From the NCBI GenBank assembly GCA_002709665.1, contig PAQK01000019.1:145245-195699 (forward strand): a stretch of 50,455 nucleotides of DNA, in the 5' to 3' direction. The notes under the pieces are model-generated. The model had not been told where the DNA came from and searched no databases. It saw nothing but the letters and a program-made list of their open reading frames with translations. Numbering within the stretch: position 1 is the first letter of the stretch; each line of letters opens with the position of its first letter. Shown in pieces: positions 43,801 through 50,455 of this stretch. This stretch comes from Gemmatimonadota bacterium (lineage in GTDB: Bacteria > Latescibacterota > UBA2968 > GCA-2709665). The position numbers were made by a program, and so were the translations under genes.

Positions 43801-43815
43801 ACGTAGGAGCTGAAA

Positions 43816-44757
43816 ATGCGGTATCGCCGCTTGGGAAGAACAGAACTGCATGTCTCGGAACTGAGCTATGGTGCAGCGTGGGGAGCGTCTCAGGATCGTG
43901 CGAAGTTTATCGCGACCGTGCACGCAGCTATCGAGGGTGGTGTCAACTTCGTCGACACCGCCTCCGACTACCCTGACAGCGAGAGCGCACTCGGCGAAGC
44001 GTTGCAGGGCCACAACCATGTCATCATCGAGACCAAGTATCAGCCTTACGACGGCTGGGACGGCGAAGCGTCATACACAGGTTCAGCGGAGGCATTGATC
44101 TCCTCAGCCGAGGAGAGCCTTCGCCGCTTGCGCCGTGATCGTCTTGATATCCTCCTCGCCCATGCCATACGCACGCTCGAATCACTGGACTGTTTCATGA
44201 ATGATGGCTGCTACGAGGCCATGGTCCGGTTGCGCGAACAGGGAAAGGTCCGGTTCATAGGCATCAGCGAGCTCTCTACGGTCGACGGAACACACGAAAT
44301 TCTCAAGCTCGCGGTTCCCACCGGTGCCTTCGACGTGGTCATGGTCACCCTTAACTTTCTGCTGCAAAACGCTGTGGAGTCGGTACTGCCGCTATGTGCC
44401 TGGCACGATGTCGGCACGGCGGTGATGATGCCGCTTAACCAGGCGAGCGCTGAGTCTGGTCTGGTCAGCGTGCAGGCGGCGCTTGAGTGCGTACGCCGAC
44501 ATGTCGCAGCCGGCCACCTGCCTTCAAACCAGCCGTACACAAATCTGGACCTTTTTGAGTTCTTGACGCCCTACAGTGTGCCGGCCGCAGCACTGCGCTT
44601 CGTACTCACACAGGACGTTAGCACCTGCTGTGTCGGAACACGTTCACCAGAGCGGTTTCGCGAGAATCTGCAAGTGGTTGATCCTCCATATCTCGATACA
44701 GAGCGGGTAGAGAAGCTTCGTGAACTTTTCGGACGGAATCAGGCCCAGATCAGATAG
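43816..44757 (+). CDS. Aldo/keto reductase
   Basis: 313 residues with the full aldo/keto reductase tetrad: Asp47 (NFVDTASDYPDSE), Tyr52, Lys74 (IIETKYQ) and His116 (ILLAHAIRT). The start RRLGRTELHVSELSYGAAW matches the family. The C-terminal NADPH-binding region is present (VGTRSPERFRENLQVV). The reaction reduces aldehydes and ketones, including sugars, with NADPH. GTAGGAG lies ten bases before the ATG. It follows the nucleotidyltransferase pseudogene and lies about 50 bases ahead of a zinc-type dehydrogenase, so the two may act together on a polyol or sugar. Confidence 0.92.
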   Translation: MRYRRLGRTELHVSELSYGAAWGASQDRAKFIATVHAAIEGGVNFVDTASDYPDSESALGEALQGHNHVIIETKYQPYDGWDGEASYTGSAEALISSAEESLRRLRRDRLDILLAHAIRTLESLDCFMNDGCYEAMVRLREQGKVRFIGISELSTVDGTHEILKLAVPTGAFDVVMVTLNFLLQNAVESVLPLCAWHDVGTAVMMPLNQASAESGLVSVQAALECVRRHVAAGHLPSNQPYTNLDLFEFLTPYSVPAAALRFVLTQDVSTCCVGTRSPERFRENLQVVDPPYLDTERVEKLRELFGRNQAQIR

Positions 44758-44808
44758 GAGTATGACGACAGCTATACAGATACCATGTGCACGCTTGGAG
44801 TATGTACG

Positions 44809-45783
44809 ATGAAGATTCTGCAAGTCACTTCGCCTCACGAGTTCGAGATATTGAACGTCCCGGTGCCCGAACCCGGCCAAGACGAGGTATTAATGAGAAT
44901 CACTGCGGTCACGACCTGTCCGCAATGGGACCTGCACCTGCGTCACAATGAACCTATGTTTGTTGGCCACGCATTTCACTACCCCTACACTCTGGGCAAG
45001 CCTGGCCACGAAGCTGTTGGCCGCGTCGAAGCCGTTGGAGAGGGGGTCTCCGATCTGAAGGCAGGTGACCGTGTGTGCGCCTGGCGTGACAGCGGAGAGG
45101 GTCATCATGGTTGCTATGCACAATATATCGCAATCGACGCGGCTAGAGTTATACGCGTACCTGAGGAATATCCGGACGAGGCATTGGCACCTCTCGAACT
45201 GGCTATGTGCGTAAGTACCTGCTTCCGGATGCTAAGTGATATGGACGCAATCTGGGATCGCTGTTTCGGCGTCTGCGGTCTGGGTCCGGCCGGGCTGGTG
45301 GGGTTACAGATGGCCAGAGCGGAGGGTGCGAGGAAAGTTTATGGGTTCGACTTCATATCCGAACGACGCGACCTAGCCGAGCATCTGGGCGCTGCCGCTT
45401 GCTACGATCCGCAAGATGACTTGTCGAGGGTGTTCCCGGTCAGACCGGATCGGCCGAAACTCGAGTCGGCGGTAGACTGCGTCGGTGCAAAAGCGTCGGT
45501 GGAGTTCCTCATGGACCGGACTCAGGACGTCCTGGCGTTGTTCGGTGTGCAGCGTGAAGACTACACGTTCAGTCCACGGCATTACAGCGGGCTTCGGCTT
45601 TGTGGATACAATGGCCATTCACGGGAATCGGCCGAATATGCGATCGACCTCATTGCCCGATGCAAGCTGGACCTGTCCACGCTTGTTACACACAAACTGC
45701 CACTTGAACGCTACGGTGAAGGCGTAGACCTTTTGGAAAATCGCCAGGCCGTCAAGGTCTGCTTTCTGCCGTGGGAGGATTAG
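44809..45783 (+). CDS. Zinc-dependent alcohol dehydrogenase-like MDR protein
   Basis: About 324 residues from ATG 44809 (GGAG nine bases before); ATG 44785 would also be in frame. Catalytic-zinc residues of the medium-chain dehydrogenase family fit TTCPQWDLH (Cys) and LGKPGHEAVGRVEAVGEGV (His-Glu). The Rossmann loop is GVCGLGPAGLVGLQMARA. The lobe of four Cys residues that holds a structural zinc in classical alcohol dehydrogenases is not seen. Predicted to oxidise an alcohol or polyol with NAD(P). It follows the aldo/keto reductase gene and precedes the dioxygenase-HEAT gene, all on the plus strand. Confidence 0.88.
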   Translation: MKILQVTSPHEFEILNVPVPEPGQDEVLMRITAVTTCPQWDLHLRHNEPMFVGHAFHYPYTLGKPGHEAVGRVEAVGEGVSDLKAGDRVCAWRDSGEGHHGCYAQYIAIDAARVIRVPEEYPDEALAPLELAMCVSTCFRMLSDMDAIWDRCFGVCGLGPAGLVGLQMARAEGARKVYGFDFISERRDLAEHLGAAACYDPQDDLSRVFPVRPDRPKLESAVDCVGAKASVEFLMDRTQDVLALFGVQREDYTFSPRHYSGLRLCGYNGHSRESAEYAIDLIARCKLDLSTLVTHKLPLERYGEGVDLLENRQAVKVCFLPWED

Positions 45784-45852
45784 AACTGTTAGAAGACCGG
45801 CTCGGGACCATATCCGTGCTTTCCCGAAGGAACATACATAAGGAGACCTTTC

Positions 45853-47472
45853 ATGCATCTCAATTCACCTGAACCAATTCTGTTCAATGACGAGCAGATG
45901 CGCGAGTACATCGCCAATGGGTACGTCATTTTACGCCCTAGCGTTCCCGACGAAGTCCATCGATCGATCGATGAGAAATTCGACTTTATCGATGAACACG
46001 AATTCAATCCCGGTAACAACATCATACCTCGAATTCCGGAACTGGAGTCGATACTCAGGAGCCCGGAGGTCCACGGAGGTCTCATCAGCGTCCTGGGTGA
46101 AAACTATGTCGTACATCCCCATCGTTACTGGCACATGTTGCCGGCAAGATCGGACACACTCTCGAAGGAGGAAGTGGAAGAGAAAGTGTTCAACAACTGT
46201 CACCAGGACCAGTACAGTCCGTCCAGCCAGCCACGATCTCACCGGACCCGTTATGCGCGTGTCATGTACTATCCGCACGACACACCCGTTGAAATCGGGC
46301 CGACGCACGTCCTTCCTAGCACCCAATATCACGACATATTCACCGACGAAGACCGCAATCGCGTGCGTCCTGTCCATGGGGAACCCGGGCTTGTATTCTT
46401 GTCTCACTTCGATATAGGACACTCGGCCGGCGTGAATTTGCTGAATCGAAGACGCCACATGATGAAATTTATCTTCATGAGGGCAGAGGATCCCAAACTC
46501 CCGAGCTGGAATTCCGAGGATAGCGAATGGCACCCTCCCAAGGACCTAACCTCCCCGTACGACCTGGAACCTGCCTGGCAGTCCATGTGGAACTGGCACT
46601 GCGGCAAGAAGACTGTGTCCCTGCCACCCCCTGAAAACCAGAAGGATATCTCCCTCCACCTCCAAACCCTTAAGGGTGATGACTCAACCGAAGAAAAGCT
46701 GAGTGCACTGAAGGAGCTGGCTAAAGTCGGCTCCGACGCATTAGAGACTGTTCCTTCGCTGATTGCATTGCTACAAACTTCACACCAGGCTTTGCGTACT
46801 GCCGCCATCTATACGCTCGCGACCATCGCCGATCCCGCAGTAGAAGCCCTGTGCCGTGTGCTCGACGAGGCTGGTGAGCGTGTCAGCCGGGGTGAAGATC
46901 CCCCCGACCATGACTTCAGGTGGATCACACTTCACGATGCCTCTTATGCACTAGGCGCCATTGGGGCCCCTGCGGTCGGACCTCTATCGAAACTTCTGGA
47001 ATCTCCTTTCGAATGGTCCCGCATGAACGCCGCCTTCGCCCTGGGTGAAATGGGCCCCGATGCGGCGGCTGCCGCTCCATCGCTCGAAGCCGCGCTGGAG
47101 GACAAATCGCATTACGTCATCCGACTGGCCGCAAACTCGCTCGGAGCAATCGGAAGCGACACCGCGGCGGAACCTCTCAGCCGGCTTCTGAGTGCGGACG
47201 CCCCGGGATGGGACGAGGAGAAAAATTGGGGTTGGACGGTCCGAGATGCAGTGAATGTCACCGCGGCGATCGCTCTGGCCAGACTTGGCCATCGAGCGGC
47301 TGATTCGGAAGGTGCCCTCGTTGAGTCGCTTCGGAATCCATTTGATCAGGTAGGTTTTTTGGCCGTCCAAGCGCTCGACCGCATCGGAACAGATTCAGCG
47401 AAGCAGTCAATCATCGATGATCTGATATCACACCGTTGGGACACCTCTCTCAGCGCAAAGCAGTCGTTCTAG
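45853..47472 (+). CDS. PhyH-like dioxygenase fused to HEAT repeats
   Basis: 539 residues, about twice the normal PhyH length. Residues 1-255 are a phytanoyl-CoA-dioxygenase-like domain: EQMREYIANGYVILRPSVP, iron ligands His117 and Asp119 in NNCHQDQYS, a distal His near 190 (FDIGHSAG) and RRRHMMKFIF, which supplies the likely 2-oxoglutarate Arg. Residues about 270-535 are at least five HEAT/PBS-lyase-type repeats (LKELAKVGSDALETVPSL, TAAIYTLATIADPAVEAL, AFALGEMGPDAAAAAPSL, LAANSLGAIGSDTAAEPL, AVQALDRIGTDSAKQ). HEAT repeats usually bind proteins, so the enzyme may modify or be held to a protein partner. AGGAG precedes the ATG by seven bases. The gene is intact, next to a decayed sulfatase. Confidence 0.85.
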   Translation: MHLNSPEPILFNDEQMREYIANGYVILRPSVPDEVHRSIDEKFDFIDEHEFNPGNNIIPRIPELESILRSPEVHGGLISVLGENYVVHPHRYWHMLPARSDTLSKEEVEEKVFNNCHQDQYSPSSQPRSHRTRYARVMYYPHDTPVEIGPTHVLPSTQYHDIFTDEDRNRVRPVHGEPGLVFLSHFDIGHSAGVNLLNRRRHMMKFIFMRAEDPKLPSWNSEDSEWHPPKDLTSPYDLEPAWQSMWNWHCGKKTVSLPPPENQKDISLHLQTLKGDDSTEEKLSALKELAKVGSDALETVPSLIALLQTSHQALRTAAIYTLATIADPAVEALCRVLDEAGERVSRGEDPPDHDFRWITLHDASYALGAIGAPAVGPLSKLLESPFEWSRMNAAFALGEMGPDAAAAAPSLEAALEDKSHYVIRLAANSLGAIGSDTAAEPLSRLLSADAPGWDEEKNWGWTVRDAVNVTAAIALARLGHRAADSEGALVESLRNPFDQVGFLAVQALDRIGTDSAKQSIIDDLISHRWDTSLSAKQSF

Positions 47473-47524
47473 ACCTGAATCACGCCTGGGGCCAGTATCA
47501 TGGACCCCACCCACAGCCATTAAA

Positions 47525-48038
47525 ACAGAGGTGGTAGGGCACCTACACGAGTGACTCGAACCCCTGAACTACGAGCTGGCAGCCCTGGTGCAACGCGACA
47601 GCTTCGATGGCGAATCGCTGTTGCCTGTGGCTCGTGGAGAAACGACACATAGCCGAGGGTGGGCGCTTGCCAGCTACTCTGGGTTAACCTCCAACTCAAT
47701 GTCCTGGATGCTTCGAAGGGGGGGACTATAAGTTGATTTTCCACTAGGCTTATCCCTCCCGTCTGTTCAATTTGCGAGATGGCGCTGGAACTGCTTGCAG
47801 TCCTCGATACGGAAATCGACCGCAAAGTGACACTTGAAACGTGGGGGGGGAATACCGAAGACACAACTTCTCCCAGTTCCAGCACCAGGCCAGGCGTGGC
47901 CTGTATTGGGACGGCTCCTACTCCCTGAGGGAGAATCCATACTCCGACTATGGCGAGATTGTCAACAATTCCTTCACCGGCTGGGGAGAACAGGACGAGG
48001 CTCGTGTAAAGAATTGGCTGACACAGAATTCAGATTAG
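47525..48038 (+). pseudogene. C-terminal remnant of a sulfatase, with stops and frameshifts
   Basis: Reading across three frames recovers a sulfatase C-terminus: ALVQRDSFDGESLLPVARG, WALASYSG, SWMLRRG and then, after a one-base shift in a run of seven G (47718-47724), DYKLIFH and YPSRLFNL. It then continues with EMALELLAVLDTEIDRK and, after a second shift in a run of eight G (47843-47850), EYRRHNFSQFQHQARRGLY and YGEIVNNSFTGWGEQDEAR up to TAG 48036-48038. Stop codons also lie at 47552 and 47745. The 5' two-thirds, including the catalytic formylglycine site, are absent. An ancestral enzyme would have removed sulfate from a glycan or other ester. It separates the dioxygenase-HEAT gene from the serine hydrolase gene. 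Confidence 0.75.
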
Positions 48039-48137
48039 CCATCCATCGCTTGAATGCGATCCACGAAAATTGATTCGGATGAGGGTTAGATCGCAAGGAA
48101 TTGACGATTCTTTATCGTACCAGTACGAGGAGCAGAC

Positions 48138-49601
48138 ATGCAAAGCAAAGAACTATTCACACTTGCCTCGTCACCTGAAAGCGTTGGAATCCCTTCAGGA
48201 GCGATCCTGAGATTCCTGCAGCGCATCGATTCCGAGCGAATCTGCATGCATGGATTTCTGCTCGTACGTCACAACAGAATCGCTGCTGAAGGGTACTGGT
48301 CCCCCTGGTCGGCAGATCGTAAGCATCGGATGTACTCGGTTAGCAAGAGTTTCGCAGCACTTGCCGTGGGAATGATGATCGACGATGGGAAACTCTCCCT
48401 CGATGACCGCGTCTCCGAGTTCTTCCCGGAGAAATTGCCCGAAAAGGTTCATCCGTGGGTTGCTGCCACGACCATCCGTCACCTTCTGATGATGTCGACA
48501 GCGAATTCGAGAACCTCCTATACGCGCGACGACCCCGACTGGGTGTGGACCTTCTTCAACCAGGATCCTTCCCATCCACCTGGGACGATATTCTCCTATG
48601 ACACCGCTGCAACCGTTGTGCTTACTGCAACGGTCGAACGAATGACGGGTATGTCCTTTCTGGATTATATGCGCCCCCGCTTTCTGGACCGGATCGGGTT
48701 CTCACCTAGCGCATGGTGCATCCGGACGCCCGAGGGTTTCTCCTGGGCTGGATCGGGAGTCATCTGTACGCTTCGTGACCTGGCCAGAGTCGCTCTTGCC
48801 ACCATGAACGGCGGCCTATGGGGCGATGAAAGGGTCCTCCCGGCGGAGTATTTACGCGCTGCGACCGCTAAACAGATCGACAATACTATCAGAGGAAACT
48901 GTGGGTATGGATATCAGATCTGGTGCGATAAGGAAAATGGCTTCTCCTTCCGGGGTATGGGCAGTCAATATGCCATTTGTTTACCCAACAAGGATTTTCA
49001 ATTTACCTGCATATCAGATACCCAAGGCGCACCGTCTGGCAGCGCCATTCCAGCCGTGATGCGGGAGGAACTCTATCCCCACCTTTCGGATACACCATTG
49101 CCGGAAAATCCGGACACTCAGGCAGCGCTCTCGGAAAAGATCCAGGATCTGGCTGTCCTCCCGCTCCCCGGGAAATTAGACGCACAGGTAGCGGCGAAGG
49201 TCAGCGGATCCTGGTATGCCCTAGAAGACAATCCAATGGGCATCTCGAAGATGCGTTTGTCCTTCAAAGGCGATCAGGGCACGTGGGAGTACAAGAACTG
49301 TCAGGGGGACAATGTGCTGCAGTTCGGCATCGGACGCTTGGTGCAAGGCAAGTTCCCGCAACGCAACTACTTCGGTGAACAGATCGGTTCGGTCCCGGGC
49401 ATCGAATACGAGTGCATGGCCTCCGCCGGCTGGATTGACGGACAAACCCTCAACTTGGAAGTCTACATCACGGACAACCACCTGGGAGGACTCAGAATAT
49501 CGTTTGCCTTCAAGGGAGAAGAGATCAGCGTATACATGACGAAACAGGCCGAGTGGTTCCTGGACGAATACAATGGATTTGCCGGAGGAAAGCGCCTCTA
49601 G
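48138..49601 (+). CDS. Class C beta-lactamase-like serine hydrolase
   Basis: 487 residues. The family motif SxxK is SVSK (about residue 68) in HRMYSVSKSFAALAVGMMID, followed by DGKLSLDDRVSEFFPE. A Tyr-x-Asn-type second motif is YDT in FSYDTAATVVLTATVER (about residue 155). The KTG-like third motif is not clearly present. Residues 340-487 form an extra C-terminal domain (YALEDNPMGISKMRLSF, WEYKNCQGDNVLQFG) of beta-strand type. There is no signal peptide, so it is unlikely to be a drug-resistance beta-lactamase; esterase or peptidase activity is more likely. CGAGGAG lies upstream of the ATG. Confidence 0.85.
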   Translation: MQSKELFTLASSPESVGIPSGAILRFLQRIDSERICMHGFLLVRHNRIAAEGYWSPWSADRKHRMYSVSKSFAALAVGMMIDDGKLSLDDRVSEFFPEKLPEKVHPWVAATTIRHLLMMSTANSRTSYTRDDPDWVWTFFNQDPSHPPGTIFSYDTAATVVLTATVERMTGMSFLDYMRPRFLDRIGFSPSAWCIRTPEGFSWAGSGVICTLRDLARVALATMNGGLWGDERVLPAEYLRAATAKQIDNTIRGNCGYGYQIWCDKENGFSFRGMGSQYAICLPNKDFQFTCISDTQGAPSGSAIPAVMREELYPHLSDTPLPENPDTQAALSEKIQDLAVLPLPGKLDAQVAAKVSGSWYALEDNPMGISKMRLSFKGDQGTWEYKNCQGDNVLQFGIGRLVQGKFPQRNYFGEQIGSVPGIEYECMASAGWIDGQTLNLEVYITDNHLGGLRISFAFKGEEISVYMTKQAEWFLDEYNGFAGGKRL

Positions 49602-49876
49602 GCCGCCTTAACAACACATTAGGCGCCCTTAGAATGATTTCACTGACCATATAGGAGTTCCGTCTTTTCTGAGCTTGAGGACTGGATCCCGTAATACAGG
49701 TGTTTATAGAGAAGCTTGAATGGCATGACTGCAGGCTTTCAAAAATAAGGATTTGAACTGGTGTCCTACGAATTGAAGATGATCGATGGTAGTCTATGCG
49801 ATTTACCGGTGGTGGATATTCCCGCGAGCCAGTTACTTGGATCCTTTTAGCGCCTGTCCTGGCAGCATCGTCAGCG
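49602..49876. other. 275-base gap, no supported gene
   Basis: Between the serine hydrolase and the DUF1326 remnant I see no convincing gene. A short frame beginning at GTG 49760 (VSYELKMIDGSLCDLPVVD) runs in the direction of the next remnant, but it stops at 49849 and resembles nothing I know. It may be part of the same decayed region. Confidence 0.4.
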
Positions 49877-50453
49877 ACCTCCTGGGTGGGGGGTGCTCAA
49901 AGACGACTAGGTAGATGCGTGCAGCTGCGATCTGGCAAGCCCCTGCCTCTTCGGGGGGTCTTCAACACGCGGTTATTGCAAGGATGCATCATTGCTGGAG
50001 ATCAGGGAGGGACATTATGGTTAGGTAGATATCGCGAGTGTGACTGGCCGTCTACAACAGCGGAAAGTGGATAAAATTTTTGTCAGTGAGAACGCAACAA
50101 AAGCGCAGACGGACGCCGTTGTGGAACTCCTCCCCTTAGCTGAGGGCTTCTTTGAGGCTCCCGTCCGTGAGGTTAGGGACCTCTCAATACCTGTTGAGCG
50201 AACAGAGAATAAAGTGACCATTACCGCCAAAGGAACCCGCGTCGGGTTGGAACAAATAAGGAATGCGAAAGGGGAACCGATCAGGATATTGGGTCCCCCC
50301 GCCAAAGGCTTCCCGGGCTTACCCTACCTTGACCATACGCAATATCGGACTGTGGTACTCAATCACCTTAGCGAGGAAGAAGCATTCGAATTTTCCGGAT
50401 CCAACGGGTACACAGCGAAGATCGATGCTTCAAACGATAGGGAAGAGGAATGA
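49877..50453 (+). pseudogene. DUF1326 family pseudogene
   Basis: The frame reads VLKDD, then TAG (49908-49910), then VDACSCDLASPCLFGGSS and GYCKDASLLEIREGHYG, then TAG again (50022-50024), then VDIASV, VDKIFVSENATKAQTDAVV, VEELLP-type text, and finally LDHTQYRTVVLNHLSEEEA, FEFSGSNGYTAKIDAS up to TGA 50451. The Cys-rich motif (W-x-LK-D-Y-V-x-ACSCD ... PC) and the ending FSGSNG are typical of DUF1326 proteins, whose function is unknown; the first stop probably replaced a Tyr codon. Some residues are also missing between VDIASV and VDKIFV. The G6 run at 49888-49893 adds an extra shift at the 5' end. The start is uncertain. Confidence 0.78.
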
Positions 50454-50455
50454 CT

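Noticed and set aside
47545-47570. tRNA-like TGACTCGAACCC segment
   Set aside because: No acceptor, D or anticodon stem can be drawn around it; it falls inside the sulfatase remnant.
33224-50453. Reassignment of TAG or TGA to an amino acid as an explanation for the internal stops
   Set aside because: Intact genes nearby end with TAG (12303, 15164, 16809) and TGA (18256-region genes, 43800), and both kinds of stop plus frame changes occur in the relics.
1-50455. CRISPR arrays, insertion sequences, phage genes or integrase/att sites
   Set aside because: No regular spaced repeats, transposase or integrase frames or flanking duplications were found on either strand.

Overview
The window looks like a chromosomal piece of an uncultured, mostly Gram-negative-type heterotroph. 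The gene mix suggests a Latescibacterota-, Poribacteria- or planctomycete-like lineage: phytanoyl-CoA-dioxygenase-like enzymes, Gfo/Idh/MocA oxidoreductases, xylose-isomerase-like TIM barrels, sialidase-like propellers, a heparinase-like lyase, a PcRGLX/YetA-like lyase, a creatininase family protein, and a heptose-bisphosphate phosphatase that points to lipopolysaccharide. There is no rRNA, tRNA, CRISPR array or intact mobile element, so the lineage is inference only.

Layout. 1-10162 (minus): a carbohydrate-handling series made of a PcRGLX-like lyase, a heparinase II/III-like lyase, CutC, a P-loop kinase-like protein, a sugar phosphate isomerase/epimerase and a membrane glycosyltransferase cut by the window edge. 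A clean pair of divergent promoters (10206-10268) separates it from a DUF6785/OPT-like multispan transporter (10306-12303). 12440-18651: two convergent gene sets that together resemble the Escherichia coli yjfIJKLMC neighbourhood. They hold a lipoprotein, a double DUF350 membrane protein, a thiolase and a membrane-anchored spermidine-synthase-like enzyme (plus), and a DUF4178 protein, a PspA/IM30 protein and a YjfI/YbjN-like protein (minus). A bidirectional terminator lies between them. 19132-23389: a receiver domain lacking its phosphoacceptor aspartate, RecJ, and a Kelch-TM-SH3-like protein.

23605-26616 (plus): a creatininase family protein, Nif3-like protein, a broken RidA gene and PdxA in one operon-like run. 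27117-30009 (minus): two Gfo/Idh/MocA dehydrogenases and a TIM-barrel isomerase/epimerase, with a promoter at one end and a terminator at the other. 30154-33037 (plus): a seven-repeat propeller protein apparently nested inside a LamG-like domain, and a CNNM/CBS membrane protein. 33224-50453 is an accessory-looking stretch of mostly plus-strand enzymes: quinone-oxidoreductase-type MDR, two PhyH-like dioxygenases (one fused to HEAT repeats), two intact sialidase-like propellers, GmhB, a metallo-beta-lactamase-fold hydrolase, an alpha/alpha-toroid protein, an aldo/keto reductase, a zinc-type alcohol dehydrogenase and a class C beta-lactamase-like hydrolase.

The most distinctive feature is gene decay. 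Six genes can be recognised only by reading across stop codons or frame changes: RidA (25190-25560), a sialidase (33224-34327), an RNase H-like protein (34494-35059), a nucleotidyltransferase (42746-43800), a sulfatase C-terminus (47525-48038) and a DUF1326 protein (49877-50453). Five of the six lie after 33 kb. This fits either a lineage losing accessory catabolic genes or, for the shifts in G runs, assembly error; nonsense codons such as TGG to TGA at a likely Trp position argue that much of it is real. The same stop codons end intact neighbours, so genetic-code reassignment does not explain it.
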